From positions 1 through 64,000 of the forward strand of contig CAIKVH010000043.1 in the NCBI GenBank assembly GCA_903830725.1: a stretch of 64,000 nt of DNA, written 5' to 3'. A program made the translations under genes and the position numbers. Positions 28,719 through 38,506 of this stretch are shown piece after piece. Position 1 is the first letter of the stretch. Every line of letters starts with the position of its first letter. The notes under the pieces are model-generated. The model saw nothing but the letters and a program-made list of their open reading frames with translations, made no database searches and was not told the origin of the DNA. Origin of the DNA: an uncultured Burkholderiales bacterium. Its GTDB lineage: Bacteria > Pseudomonadota > Gammaproteobacteria > Burkholderiales > Burkholderiaceae_C.

Positions 28719-29516
28719 TTAGTACCCACTACCCAAATAAGCTTTAATGACTTCAGGGTCAGTCTTTACATCGTAGGGCAAACCATCCCCAATTTTTCTG
28801 CCGTAATCAAGCACAACAATTCGATCTGAAATATCCATAACAACACCCATATCATGCTCAATCAGCACAATAGTCATTCCGTATTGATTGTTTACCTCAA
28901 GGATAAAGCGACACATATCTTGCTTTTCCTCGACGTTCATGCCGGCCATCGGCTCATCTAGTAATAAAAGAGATGGCTCGGCAGCCAAAGCTCTAGCCAA
29001 CTCAACCCTTTTTTGCAAACCATAGGCCAATTTGCCAACGGGGGTTTTACGAATATGCTGGATCTCAAGGAAATCAATGATTTCCTCTACTTTTGCACGG
29101 TGCTCCTCTTCTTCTGCTCTAGCTCTGCCGACCCAAAGAGCATTTAATAAGAAATTACTTTTCATCAGGGTATTTCGACCCGTCATGATATTGTCTAGAA
29201 CAGTCATACCTTTGAAAAGGGCTATGTTTTGGAATGTTCTTGCTATGCCGTGCCTTGCGACATCGGTAGGATTCATTCTGTTACGTGTTTGACCATTAAA
29301 GAAGATAGTACCTTCCTGGGGATGATAAATACCGTTAATGACGTTAAGCATTGAACTTTTGCCAGCCCCATTGGGGCCGATGATCGAGCGAATCTCATGT
29401 TTTTTGACATCAAATGAGATATTGTTAAGCGCTTTAACACCCCCAAAAGATAAGGAAATATTTTCTACTTTTAGAACATCACGTGTCAGATCTTGAGTAT
29501 TCATATTGCTGATCAT
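28719..29516 (-). CDS. livG: Liv-type ABC transporter ATPase LivG
   Basis: A 265-residue ATPase. Walker A GPNGAGKSS, the signature-like LAYGLQKRVELARAL, Walker B LLLLDEPMAGM and the switch VLIEHDMGVVM are complete, and NEEK-like (NVEEK) follows as in LivG. Two possible starts, ATG 29516 and ATG 29504, cannot be told apart; the first lies one base from the stop of the synthetase gene, so coupling is likely. Confidence 0.92.
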   Translation of the reverse strand: MISNMNTQDLTRDVLKVENISLSFGGVKALNNISFDVKKHEIRSIIGPNGAGKSSMLNVINGIYHPQEGTIFFNGQTRNRMNPTDVARHGIARTFQNIALFKGMTVLDNIMTGRNTLMKSNFLLNALWVGRARAEEEEHRAKVEEIIDFLEIQHIRKTPVGKLAYGLQKRVELARALAAEPSLLLLDEPMAGMNVEEKQDMCRFILEVNNQYGMTIVLIEHDMGVVMDISDRIVVLDYGRKIGDGLPYDVKTDPEVIKAYLGSGY

Positions 29517-29517
29517 A

Positions 29518-31491
29518 TTAATGCTCGGTGGCTAACTTGCTACTTGATTCGCCACCGGATAGCGTGGAATGATTGAGCGCATCTTTAATCTTTATTGTTG
29601 CACTAATTAGGCCCTCACGACCGTCTTCAAATTTAACTTTAGTCTCTATAAATTGCTCAGTCTTGTTGCTATAAAGAGCGTCAATGAGTGGTGCATACTT
29701 TTGAGCAATAAAGTCTCTTCTAACTTTTCTAGTCCTAGTTAACTCATCGTCATCAGGATCGAGTTCTTTGTGCAGAATCAGAAAACGACTGATTTGTGCG
29801 TGACTCAAAATTTCATCAGCTAACAAATCATCATTTACTTCATTAACGCACTCTGTTATCAAATCGTAAACTTGATCTTTAGCCGCCAGATCGATATAGC
29901 CAGCAAATGAAATCTGTCTTCTCTCAGACCAGTTGGCAATCGCTTCGAAATCAATGTTAATGAAAGCAGTGATCGATTCGCGCTCATGGCCAAAAACAAC
30001 GACTTCCTTGATATAAGGGAAAAATTTGAGTTTGTTCTCAATGTACTTAGGGGCAAATAATTTACCATTTAACATCTTGCCGACATCTTTTGCCCTATCG
30101 ATAATCCTCAAGTGTCCATCGTTGTCAATTGCCCCGGCATCTCCTGTGTGGAAGAAACCATTTTCATCTATTGCTTTATTTGTTTCCTCAGGTCGATTAA
30201 AGTATCCCTTCATTACGCTAATGCCCTTGACCAATACTTCTCCGCTCTCATTTAACTTAATCTCTATGCCCGGGGCTGCAATACCAACCGAATTGTATTT
30301 AACCTGACCGTCAGGCTGCAGGCAGACATAAGCACAAGTTTCAGTTTGCCCGTAAAACTGCTTTAAATTTATACCCATCGATCTGTAGAACTTAAACAAA
30401 TCAGGCCCGATCGCCTCTCCCGCTGTATAAGCGACTCGAATGCGTCCCATGCCTAGTACGTTTCTAAGAGGTGCGTAAATCGTGATGTCAAAAAAGGCAT
30501 AGACGAGGCGGTTCCATATCGAAACGGAATGACCATCCAATATGTCCCCACCTACCGCCTTGGCGTGCTGCATTGCCCATTTATACAAAGCGCGCTTAAA
30601 AGATCCCGCATCTTGCATGCGAATTGTCACACTTGTAAGCAAACCTTCAAAAATTCTTGGCGGGGCAAAGTAATACGTTGGACCTATTTCCCTCATGTCT
30701 GACATTACTGTCTCTTTAGACTCAGGACAATTAACAGTCATCCCAGAGACCATAGCCTGAGCAAAAGAGAACAAATGATCGCCTACCCAGGCCATGGGAA
30801 GATAAGCCAAAATGTTATCGGAGTGGACTAAATTATCAAATTTGCAACTCTGCGTTCCAGCACGTATAAAGTTTTCATGCGTATGGGCAACCCCCTTAGG
30901 CATTCCAGTTGTTCCAGATGTATACAAGATAATGGACAGATCCGTCGCTTGACATGCTTGCACTTGTAAAGTGAAATATTCGGCATGAAGTGCGTGAAAG
31001 GAGGCGCCTTCTAAAAGTAAATCTTCCAAACTATGTAAATCGGTATCGCCGTACTCCTGTAATCCCTTAGGATCTTCATAGAATATGTGACTTAGAAATT
31101 TAAGATCCTGCTTGATCTCTAAGAGCTTATCAACTTGCTCTTGATCCTCTACAACCGCAAACGAAACCTCAGCATCGTTTAAGACATGAACCATCTCGGT
31201 TGCTACAGCGTCTTGATACAAAGGAACGGGAACGCCACCCAAACACTGAACGGCCACCATGGATTGATATAACTTGGGTCGGTTATCACCAATAATTGCT
31301 AGTTTCATGCCGCGCTTGAAACCATTTTTAGCTAAGCCACAAGCCAACTGCCTAATTTGTTCAAGATTTTGACTCCAGGTGATTTCTTGCCAAATGCCTA
31401 GGTGTTTTTCTCTATAAGCTGCGCAATCAGGAATACGGCTAGCGTGCTTGAGCAGTAGTTGGGGAAATGTGGTAGCGAAGGGATCTGACAT
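29518..31491 (-). CDS. AMP-binding long-chain-type acyl-CoA synthetase
   Basis: A 657-residue adenylate-forming ligase. The P-loop-like ILYTSGTTGMPKGVAHTH, AYTAGEAIGPDLF, FYGQTETCAY and FHTGDAGAIDNDGHLRIIDR are complete, followed by the C-terminal Lys domain. The length matches the FadD15-type long enzymes. It heads the liv operon, an arrangement seen in Burkholderiales where a Liv-like transporter is joined to an acyl-CoA synthetase. The start is ATG 31491; an upstream in-frame TTG at 31500 is possible. It diverges from the Crp/Fnr gene, with the dyad at 31566-31583 between them. Confidence 0.88.
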   Translation of the reverse strand: MSDPFATTFPQLLLKHASRIPDCAAYREKHLGIWQEITWSQNLEQIRQLACGLAKNGFKRGMKLAIIGDNRPKLYQSMVAVQCLGGVPVPLYQDAVATEMVHVLNDAEVSFAVVEDQEQVDKLLEIKQDLKFLSHIFYEDPKGLQEYGDTDLHSLEDLLLEGASFHALHAEYFTLQVQACQATDLSIILYTSGTTGMPKGVAHTHENFIRAGTQSCKFDNLVHSDNILAYLPMAWVGDHLFSFAQAMVSGMTVNCPESKETVMSDMREIGPTYYFAPPRIFEGLLTSVTIRMQDAGSFKRALYKWAMQHAKAVGGDILDGHSVSIWNRLVYAFFDITIYAPLRNVLGMGRIRVAYTAGEAIGPDLFKFYRSMGINLKQFYGQTETCAYVCLQPDGQVKYNSVGIAAPGIEIKLNESGEVLVKGISVMKGYFNRPEETNKAIDENGFFHTGDAGAIDNDGHLRIIDRAKDVGKMLNGKLFAPKYIENKLKFFPYIKEVVVFGHERESITAFINIDFEAIANWSERRQISFAGYIDLAAKDQVYDLITECVNEVNDDLLADEILSHAQISRFLILHKELDPDDDELTRTRKVRRDFIAQKYAPLIDALYSNKTEQFIETKVKFEDGREGLISATIKIKDALNHSTLSGGESSSKLATEH

Positions 31492-31565
31492 AAGTTGCAA
31501 AATTCGGCTTTAACTTACATAGTTTGAGTTAAGGGTCAAGCATAATCCCATATCAATACAAAATG

Positions 31566-31583
31566 TAGTCATCCAATTGACAA
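31566..31583. promoter_or_regulatory. Dyad TAGTCA-N6-TGACAA between acyl-CoA synthetase and Crp/Fnr genes
   Basis: The right half TGACAA is identical to that of the dyad at 34319-34336, with the same 6-base spacer. It lies 17 bases before the regulator start and 75 bases before the synthetase start. A 6-6-6 dyad is the geometry of Crp/Fnr-family sites, so autoregulation is a reasonable inference. Confidence 0.45.
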
Positions 31584-31599
31584 ATTAGGGGAAGTACTA

Positions 31600-32268
31600 A
31601 TGTCTCTAGAAGTTTTATTGGCAAACAGTGCATGGTTGCAAGCACTAACCTCAGAGGAACAAATTAGAGTGAAATCTGACATATTTGTTAAGAAAACGCA
31701 AAGTGAGGCTTATGTTTGCCGAAGAGGTGACCCTGCGGGTTACTGGATGGGCGTAATTAACGGATTCGTAAAAATAAATAACGTAGGCTTAAGCGGTAAA
31801 TCGACTACCTTAATAGGTCTAGCTCCCGGCTCTTGGTTCGGAGAGGGGTCCTTATTGAAAAAAGAAACTCTGCTCTACGATGTCGTAGCGCTTGGGAATA
31901 CAGAATTAGCCTTAATGCCAAAGGAGACTTTTTTCTGGCTCCTCGATAGAAGCATATCTTTCAACCGGTATTTAATATCACAACTCAATGAACGCTTAGG
32001 CCAATTCATTGGTGCAATGGAGAATGAGAGATTACTTGATGTTGAGTCGCGCTTAGCGCGCTCAATAGCGACCATGTTTAAGACATGGTCACCTATGAAA
32101 GAGATGGTTCTTAAAATCTCTCAAGAGGAGGTGGGTCAACTTGCAGGACTTTCAAGACAACGTGTTAACGCAGCTTTAAAAGTACTTGAGGAACATCAAC
32201 TAATTAAGATGAGTTTTGGTGAGATACATATCCTAAACTTAGAAGGTCTGAGTAAATTTCAACCCTAA
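31600..32268 (+). CDS. Crp/Fnr-family transcriptional regulator
   Basis: A 222-residue DNA-binding regulator. The N-terminal cyclic-nucleotide-binding-like domain (CRRGDPAGYWMGVINGFVKI, then SWFGEGSLLKKETLLYDVVAL) is followed by a C-terminal helix-turn-helix, EEVGQLAGLSRQRVNAALKVLEE. There is no FNR-type cluster of N-terminal cysteines, so it is not an oxygen sensor of that kind. Its place at the centre of two divergent catabolic arms suggests that it controls the branched-chain/acyl-CoA genes. GGGGAAG precedes the ATG. Confidence 0.85.
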   Translation: MSLEVLLANSAWLQALTSEEQIRVKSDIFVKKTQSEAYVCRRGDPAGYWMGVINGFVKINNVGLSGKSTTLIGLAPGSWFGEGSLLKKETLLYDVVALGNTELALMPKETFFWLLDRSISFNRYLISQLNERLGQFIGAMENERLLDVESRLARSIATMFKTWSPMKEMVLKISQEEVGQLAGLSRQRVNAALKVLEEHQLIKMSFGEIHILNLEGLSKFQP

Positions 32269-32278
32269 TTCGAATATT

Positions 32279-33358
32279 ATGAAAGCACTCCCATTGATAG
32301 GTATGAAAGTTCTTGACTTAACAAGACTCCTTCCCGGACCTGTATGTACTTGGCACCTGGCAAGCATGGGGGCAGATGTGCTAAAAATTGAAGACAAGGA
32401 AGGTGGCGACTATGCTAGGAATTTTTTTTTAAATGAATCAGATATAGAAAAGAATGAGCCCAGTGTTTTTTATAAGGCCATTAATCACAACAAAAGAAAT
32501 ATCAAACTTAATCTTAAGGACGAACCCGATAGAGAAGAATTTTTGAAGCTAGTCAAAACGGCAGATTTAGTAATCGAAAGTTTTAGACCAACTGTCATGG
32601 ACAGACTTGGACTAGGCCACGAGTTTTTACTTACTTTAAATCCTGCATTGGTTTATTGCGCAATAACGGGGTACGGTATGGATGGTCCTTTTAAAAACAT
32701 GGCTTGTCACGACATCAACTCGCTCGCACTTACTGGAGTATTGGATCAATTGAGAGATTTTGACAGTAGGCCTATCATGCCTAACCTTCAAATCGCCGAC
32801 TTACTTGGTGGTGGTGTATGTGCAGCAATGGGAAGTTTAGCCGCTTTATGGAGAGCTAAGAGTACGGGAATAGGCGGAGTTGTTGATATCTCCATGACAG
32901 ACGGAATATTAGCTCACAACTTAACAGCACAGGTTGCTGTCCACGGACAGGGAAGCTCCTTAATGCCTTTTGAAGACCTATTGAATGGCGGCGTTCCATG
33001 CTACAACCTGTATCAATGTAGAGACGGAACATGGTTTGCTCTTGGAGCACTGGAGTTAAAATTTTGGCAAAACTTTTGTATAGCAGTAAACAAACCCGAT
33101 TGGAGCACGCAACACTGGAGCCTAGGTCAAGCAGTTGGCGGACATCATTCAATGGAATTGAGGGATAAGGTCCAAGCTCTAATTGGAAGTGAAGATAAGG
33201 CATACTGGCTTAGTAAATTCGAACAAGTCGATTGTTGTATGACCCCAGTCATCAGTCTTGCCGAGTCCATGCACCTCCCACTTTTCAAAGAAAGGGGTAT
33301 GTTTACTGTTGACACCCATGGAAAATCTTGGCTAAACAGTCCAATTAGATTCAAATAA
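32279..33358 (+). CDS. CaiB/BaiF family CoA transferase or alpha-methylacyl-CoA racemase
   Basis: A 359-residue class III CoA-transferase fold protein (GMKVLDLTRLLPGPVCTWHLASMGADVLKIED at the start in pieces, NLKDEPDREEF, the region IADLLGGGVCAAMG with the expected Asp). It could racemise 2-methylacyl-CoA esters or move CoA between acids. Its place beside enzymes of 2-methyl-branched acyl-CoA oxidation favours the racemase role (inference). It begins 10 bases after the regulator stop and is probably cotranscribed with it. Confidence 0.8.
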   Translation: MKALPLIGMKVLDLTRLLPGPVCTWHLASMGADVLKIEDKEGGDYARNFFLNESDIEKNEPSVFYKAINHNKRNIKLNLKDEPDREEFLKLVKTADLVIESFRPTVMDRLGLGHEFLLTLNPALVYCAITGYGMDGPFKNMACHDINSLALTGVLDQLRDFDSRPIMPNLQIADLLGGGVCAAMGSLAALWRAKSTGIGGVVDISMTDGILAHNLTAQVAVHGQGSSLMPFEDLLNGGVPCYNLYQCRDGTWFALGALELKFWQNFCIAVNKPDWSTQHWSLGQAVGGHHSMELRDKVQALIGSEDKAYWLSKFEQVDCCMTPVISLAESMHLPLFKERGMFTVDTHGKSWLNSPIRFK

Positions 33359-33419
33359 TTCAAAGCCCTCGGAACTCGGTTATAAGTCAATTCTTTATTT
33401 CTTTTAAAGGTAAATTACC

Positions 33420-34196
33420 ATGAACTTCGAAAATATCATTCTTGAACGCCACGGAAAGGTTATGCTCATTCGTCTTAATCGACCAAACGCACTTAATGCA
33501 TTAAGTCCGGATCTAACAAAAGAGCTAGGATTAGCCCTTGATCAACTTGAAAAAGATGATGAAGTAGCGGTCGTTGTACTTACTGGCAGTGAAAAAGCGT
33601 TTGCGGCGGGCGCCGATATCAAATTCATGAAGGATCTAACCTACATGGATGTTTACAAAATGGATTTCATAACAGATACCTGGGAAAGAATAACTAGCTT
33701 CAGAAAACCCACAATTGCAGCAGTTGCAGGCTACGCGCTTGGTGGCGGGTGTGAGTTAGCGATGATGTGCGACTTCATTTTGGCGGCTGAGAGTGCGAAA
33801 TTTGGTCAACCCGAGATCAACTTAGGAACTATTCCAGGCGCGGGTGGAACACAAAGACTTACCCGCTTTGTTGGAAAATCAAAGGCAATGGAGATGGTTC
33901 TAACCGCACGGTTAATTGACGCTCAAGAAGCAGAACGCTGCGGGCTTGTTTCTAGGGTAATTCCAAACGATAAACTTATAGAAGAGGCCTTGGCTACTGC
34001 GCAAAAGATAGCTGCCCTTTCTATGCCAATTGTTATGATGGCTAAAGACTCTGTAAACCGGTCTTATGAAGTTTCATTATCAGAGGGTGTGCACTTCGAG
34101 CGCCGTCTTTTCCACTCGACTTTTGCTACTGAGGACCAAAAAGAGGGGATGAACGCATTTGCAGAAAAGCGCAAGCCAATCTTCAAAAATAAGTAA
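33420..34196 (+). CDS. Enoyl-CoA hydratase (short-chain)
   Basis: A 258-residue crotonase-family enzyme that adds water to 2-enoyl-CoA. The oxyanion-hole segment [11 protein letters not shown] and the two catalytic Glu positions, in [11 protein letters not shown] and [17 protein letters not shown], are present, as in short-chain enoyl-CoA hydratases. It could act on methacrylyl-CoA (valine) and tiglyl-CoA (isoleucine). AAAGG lies before the ATG. Confidence 0.9.
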   Translation: MNFENIILERHGKVMLIRLNRPNALNALSPDLTKELGLALDQLEKDDEVAVVVLTGSEKAFAAGADIKFMKDLTYMDVYKMDFITDTWERITSFRKPTIAAVAGYALGGGCELAMMCDFILAAESAKFGQPEINLGTIPGAGGTQRLTRFVGKSKAMEMVLTARLIDAQEAERCGLVSRVIPNDKLIEEALATAQKIAALSMPIVMMAKDSVNRSYEVSLSEGVHFERRLFHSTFATEDQKEGMNAFAEKRKPIFKNK

Positions 34197-34318
34197 AAGA
34201 AGAGTCATGCTTAGTAACTTTAGTCAATCGATCATCTTTAAAACTAATTGATTAACAATAAATAAACGCAACTAAATCAAGGTGACGACTTGGCTTGTAT
34301 CTTGGTAATTTCCCTTAT

Positions 34319-34336
34319 TTGTCAACCGAGTGACAA
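34319..34336. promoter_or_regulatory. Dyad TTGTCA-N6-TGACAA before the 3-hydroxyisobutyrate dehydrogenase gene
   Basis: A perfect 6-bp inverted repeat with a 6-base spacer, in the 283-base gap before the gene at 34480. It shares a half-site and spacing with the dyad at 31566-31583. It probably marks the promoter of the plus-strand valine/isoleucine operon. The gap shows nothing else clear. Confidence 0.5.
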
Positions 34337-34479
34337 CAATTGGGAGCCAAAGGGGTAAGCTGAGTTCTGGTCAGTAAGTCAACGACGTTAGACTTAGGTG
34401 ATTACAAGTAAATATACTTGTAATTCACCTGCCACTCAATGGCACATACAGAAATTCAACTCAATTAGGTGCTTAACAA

Positions 34480-35373
34480 ATGAAAATTGGTTTTATAGGC
34501 TTAGGTAATATGGGCTCGCCTATGGCGCTAAATTTATTAAAAGCAGGCAATGAGCTCATAGTTTTCGATGTTGTACAAAAAAATATTGACTCTTTGTTGG
34601 AGCAGTCAAATCACAAAGCTACGGCGGCTTCTAACGTAGCAGATTTAGCTCAATCCAGGCTAGACTTGATAATCACTATGCTACCAGCAGCGCAACACGT
34701 TCGCTCTGTTTACTTAGGAGTTTCCGGTATTTTAGAGAACGTAAATGCAGGAACCCTGCTTGTGGACTCCTCTACCATTGATCCTCAAACAGCCAGAGAA
34801 GTAAGCGCCCTTGCACTTTCAAAAGGGAACAATATGCTTGACGCTCCCGTGTCTGGAGGTACGGGGGGAGCCCAAGCAGGCACACTTACGTTTATGGTTG
34901 GTGGAGATGAAGCTGTGTTCAACACCAACAAACCTTTTTTTCAGCAAATGGGAAAGAATATTTTTTACTGTGGAGGAAGTGGTAACGGTCAAGTTGCAAA
35001 AGTCTCAAACAATATGCTACTTGGAATCTCTATGATAGCAACGGCCGAAGCAATGGCACTCGGTGTAGAGTTAGGAATGGATCCAAAAATATTAGCAAAT
35101 ATCATCAACACGTCTAGTGGTAGATGCTGGAGTTCAGACACATATAACCCCTACCCTGGTGTATTAGAAAACGTCCCAGCCTCACGAGGCTATAGCGGTG
35201 GATTCGGAACCGATTTGATGCTCAAAGATCTTGGCTTAGCAAGTGAAGCTGCTAAAACAGTCAAGCAACCTGTCATGCTAGGTGGGTTAGCTACACAAAT
35301 TTATCAAACTTTTAGCAATCTCGGAAACGGTCATTTAGACTTTTCTGCAGTCATCCAAATGTTTAAGAAATAA
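34480..35373 (+). CDS. mmsB: 3-hydroxyisobutyrate dehydrogenase
   Basis: A 297-residue NAD-dependent beta-hydroxyacid dehydrogenase. The Rossmann motif GFIGLGNMGSPMA is at the N-terminus; the substrate motif DAPVSGGTGGAQAGTL and the catalytic Lys region GNGQVAKVSNN follow; the C-terminal KDLGLASEAA is typical. It turns 3-hydroxyisobutyrate into methylmalonate semialdehyde in valine breakdown. It is followed by the CoA-ester hydrolase gene that makes its substrate. AGGTG lies before the ATG. Confidence 0.93.
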   Translation: MKIGFIGLGNMGSPMALNLLKAGNELIVFDVVQKNIDSLLEQSNHKATAASNVADLAQSRLDLIITMLPAAQHVRSVYLGVSGILENVNAGTLLVDSSTIDPQTAREVSALALSKGNNMLDAPVSGGTGGAQAGTLTFMVGGDEAVFNTNKPFFQQMGKNIFYCGGSGNGQVAKVSNNMLLGISMIATAEAMALGVELGMDPKILANIINTSSGRCWSSDTYNPYPGVLENVPASRGYSGGFGTDLMLKDLGLASEAAKTVKQPVMLGGLATQIYQTFSNLGNGHLDFSAVIQMFKK

Positions 35374-35429
35374 TCCACACTCAAACCTAATTAAATGGAC
35401 ATTCGGAACCCCACATTGAGGATCAAAAC

Positions 35430-36500
35430 GTGAGTATTGAATCTGAAAATCAAGTTTTAATTGAAAAAAATAAAGGCGTAGGATACATCACCCTAAATCG
35501 ACCAGCAGCTCTAAACACTTTAAATCTACCTATGGTCAGGACCATTCATAGTGCATTAATACAATGGTCAAAGGATAGTGAAGTCATAGCCGTAGTTATA
35601 AAAGGCAATGGAGAAAAAGCCTTCTGCGCAGGCGGTGATGTAAGAAGAGTTTATGAATGCATTAATGAAAACTCCAGTGAATATGAAGATTTCTTCACGG
35701 AAGAGTTTGCATTAGATGAATATATTTATTCCTATCCAAAACCTTGTATCGCACTAATGCATGGTATTGTGATGGGGGGCGGTATGGGACTTTCGCAAGG
35801 TGCACAGTTTAGGGTCATATGCGAAAACACTAAAATAGCTATGCCGGAAACTGCTATTGGCTATTTTCCAGACGTAGGTGCTAGTTATTTTCTAACTCGA
35901 TCGAATCCTTCCCTAGCAATTTATTTAGGCGTTACAGGTAAACTGCTAAAACCACAAGACTCGTTGTATTGTGGGCTAGCGGACTGGATTCTCCCGCTCA
36001 GTCAGTGGGATATGTTTATGCGAAACATAGAAGAAATAGAGTCCGCTGCTAGCAATCAAACTTCAATATCAGATCGTATTCTTACTATATTAAAGAACCT
36101 AGGAGCATCTAACGATACCGCGAATTCTGAAGTCAGTAAGAATATCAAATCTATTGAACACATCTTTTCTAGCCCTACTTTGCATGCTATTTATCAATCG
36201 CTGAGCAAGAATAATTCAGATCCTTGGTCCGTTGATACCCTAGATGAAATGAAAAAAAACTCGCCCCTGGCGATGGCGGCATCACTCCAACTACTTCGTC
36301 AAGGGACACATTTGAACCTGCATCAAGCATTTGAAGTTGAACTTGCTCTGAATATTATTTGGAAAACAAGAGGTGAGTTTGTAGAAGGTGTCAGAGCGGC
36401 ATTGGTGGATAAAGATAAAAAACCTATTTGGAAATATGCGTTGAGTGACATCAGTTCCGACTTTTTGAAGGCCACATTTCCTCCTCTTTTCAAATATTAA
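35430..36500 (+). CDS. 3-hydroxyisobutyryl-CoA hydrolase
   Basis: A 356-residue crotonase-superfamily hydrolase. AFCAGGDVRRVYE, GIVMGGGMGLSQGAQFRV and MPETAIGYFPDVGASYFL are signature segments of this hydrolase group, and the extra C-terminal domain makes it about 100 residues longer than a hydratase. It releases free 3-hydroxyisobutyrate from its CoA ester in valine degradation. The start is GTG at 35430 with GAGG at a good distance. Confidence 0.92.
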   Translation: MSIESENQVLIEKNKGVGYITLNRPAALNTLNLPMVRTIHSALIQWSKDSEVIAVVIKGNGEKAFCAGGDVRRVYECINENSSEYEDFFTEEFALDEYIYSYPKPCIALMHGIVMGGGMGLSQGAQFRVICENTKIAMPETAIGYFPDVGASYFLTRSNPSLAIYLGVTGKLLKPQDSLYCGLADWILPLSQWDMFMRNIEEIESAASNQTSISDRILTILKNLGASNDTANSEVSKNIKSIEHIFSSPTLHAIYQSLSKNNSDPWSVDTLDEMKKNSPLAMAASLQLLRQGTHLNLHQAFEVELALNIIWKTRGEFVEGVRAALVDKDKKPIWKYALSDISSDFLKATFPPLFKY

Positions 36501-36531
36501 CCCTTAAACACAACTTTTAGTAGGCACGAAC

Positions 36532-37683
36532 ATGTCTTTTCATTCCTTTAGTGATGAACAAATTATGATTCGCGATATGACACGCGAATTTGCTAAGAAA
36601 GAGTTAAAACCACACGGCGAGAGATGGGATCGCGAGGGCTGGATTGATGACAGCGTAATCTCTCAAATGGGGAGTTTAGGTCTTCTGGGGATGACGGTGC
36701 CAGAGGAATGGGGGGGCGCAAATGTTGACTACATCTCATATGCACTTGCAGTAGAGGAAATTGCAGTTGGTAACGGAGCAGTCTCTACACTCATGTCTGT
36801 ACATAACTCTGTGGGATGTTCACCCATCTTAAACTATGGTTCTCAGGAGCAGAAAAGCAATTTTCTGACCCCTCTTGCTACTGGTGAATGGATAGGATGT
36901 TTCTGCTTAACTGAACCTCAGGCTGGCTCTGAAGCTCACAATCTAAAGACCAAAGCCACATTGAAAAATGGCCAATGGACGATAAATGGTTCCAAGCAAT
37001 TCATCAGTAACGGTAAAAGGGCAAAGCTCGCAATCGTATTTGCCGTGACAGATCCCGAACTGGGTAAGAAAGGCATCTCAGCTTTCCTTGTACCAACAGA
37101 CAACCCGGGCTATATAGTTAATCGAGTTGAAAATAAACTCGGAATTAGAGCCTCTGACACCTGCTCCATTACTTTTGATAACTGCACTATCCCAGAGGAA
37201 AACATGCTTGGCCCAAGGGGCAAGGGATTAGCCGTTGCATTATCTAACTTAGAGGGTGGTCGAATAGGAATTGCCTCACAAGCGGTTGGCATTGCACGGG
37301 CAGCATTTGAGGAAGCACTTAAATATTCCAAGGAGCGAATTCAATTTGGAGTTCCAATTATTGACCACCAAAGCATAGGAAACTTCCTTGCTGATATGCA
37401 CACCCAAATTAACGCCGCCAGACTACTGACACTACAAGCTGCAAGTCTGAGACAAAACGGACAACCATGTTTATCAGAGGCCTCACAAGCCAAACTCTTT
37501 GCCTCCGAAGTTTGTGAGTTTGTGTGCACAAAAGCGATACAAATATTTGGTGGCTACGGCTATTTACAAGACTACCCAGTAGAGCGTTTATACAGAGACT
37601 CTCGTATCACACAAATTTATGAAGGTACGAGTGAGGTTCAAAGGTTGGTGATCGCTCGTGCCCTGAAAAATTTAGATTTTTAA
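36532..37683 (+). CDS. Acyl-CoA dehydrogenase, probably isobutyryl- or 2-methylbutyryl-CoA
   Basis: A 383-residue FAD enzyme. [29 protein letters not shown] and the C-terminal [19 protein letters not shown] are typical. The catalytic Glu is at the usual C-terminal place ([10 protein letters not shown]), unlike the isovaleryl-CoA enzyme at 21801. Being between valine and isoleucine genes, it most likely oxidises isobutyryl-CoA or 2-methylbutyryl-CoA. It starts 31 bases after the hydrolase. Confidence 0.88.
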   Translation: MSFHSFSDEQIMIRDMTREFAKKELKPHGERWDREGWIDDSVISQMGSLGLLGMTVPEEWGGANVDYISYALAVEEIAVGNGAVSTLMSVHNSVGCSPILNYGSQEQKSNFLTPLATGEWIGCFCLTEPQAGSEAHNLKTKATLKNGQWTINGSKQFISNGKRAKLAIVFAVTDPELGKKGISAFLVPTDNPGYIVNRVENKLGIRASDTCSITFDNCTIPEENMLGPRGKGLAVALSNLEGGRIGIASQAVGIARAAFEEALKYSKERIQFGVPIIDHQSIGNFLADMHTQINAARLLTLQAASLRQNGQPCLSEASQAKLFASEVCEFVCTKAIQIFGGYGYLQDYPVERLYRDSRITQIYEGTSEVQRLVIARALKNLDF

Positions 37684-37710
37684 AAACTTTTTATACCCCC
37701 TCATATCTCT

Positions 37711-38475
37711 ATGCAAATCAAAGATAAATTATTTGTAGTCACTGGGGCAGCTTCTGGATTAGGTGCTGCAACTGCAGAAATGTTAGTTCATGAAGGCGCT
37801 AAAGTTTTGATCGTTGACTTGAATCAAGAGGCAGGCGAGCAGTTTGCAAACTTTCTTGGCCCGAATGCTAAATTTATCCAAGCCGATGTAAGTAGTGAAG
37901 AGAGCGCAAAGCAAGTCTTCAAACTTGCCAAGAATTTGGGAGAGCTCAGGGGACTAGTGAATTGCGCAGGTATAGCACCTGCTGTAAAAGTTTTGGGCAA
38001 GGATGGTCCTCATCCGCTAGAAATATTCTCCAAAACGATTCAAGTTAATTTAATCGGCACTTTCAATATGTGCAGACTTGCAGCTGAAATTATTTCCAAT
38101 CAAACTGCAATTGAAGACAATGAACGCGGGGTATTAGTAAATACCGCTTCAGTTGCAGCATATGAAGGGCAAATTGGACAAGCCGCATACGCTGCCTCTA
38201 AAGGCGGGGTAGTAGGTATGGTGATCCCAATGGCAAGAGAATTGGCCAAGCACGGTATCCGTGTGCTGGGTATCGCACCAGGAATTATGGAGACACCTAT
38301 GTTGATGTCATTTCCGCAACATGTACAAGACGCTCTAGGTCAAACCGTTCCATTCCCTCAAAGAATGGGCAAGCCACGAGAATACGCTGAGCTGGTTCGC
38401 TTTATGTTAACCAACAACTACCTAAACGGCGAGGTAGTTCGTTTAGACGGCGCCATACGCCTAACGGCAAAATAA
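37711..38475 (+). CDS. Short-chain dehydrogenase, 3-hydroxyacyl-CoA dehydrogenase type II-like
   Basis: A 254-residue SDR with the TGAASGLGAA cofactor motif, NCAGIAPA and the catalytic Ser and YxxxK in NTASVAAYEGQIGQAAYAASKGG (pieces). It resembles the HSD17B10 group, which oxidises 2-methyl-3-hydroxybutyryl-CoA in isoleucine breakdown. The thiolase coded next, 31 bases on, would cleave its product. Confidence 0.87.
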   Translation: MQIKDKLFVVTGAASGLGAATAEMLVHEGAKVLIVDLNQEAGEQFANFLGPNAKFIQADVSSEESAKQVFKLAKNLGELRGLVNCAGIAPAVKVLGKDGPHPLEIFSKTIQVNLIGTFNMCRLAAEIISNQTAIEDNERGVLVNTASVAAYEGQIGQAAYAASKGGVVGMVIPMARELAKHGIRVLGIAPGIMETPMLMSFPQHVQDALGQTVPFPQRMGKPREYAELVRFMLTNNYLNGEVVRLDGAIRLTAK

Positions 38476-38506
38476 ACATATTAAATCAACTTTATTTTAA
38501 AAACTT

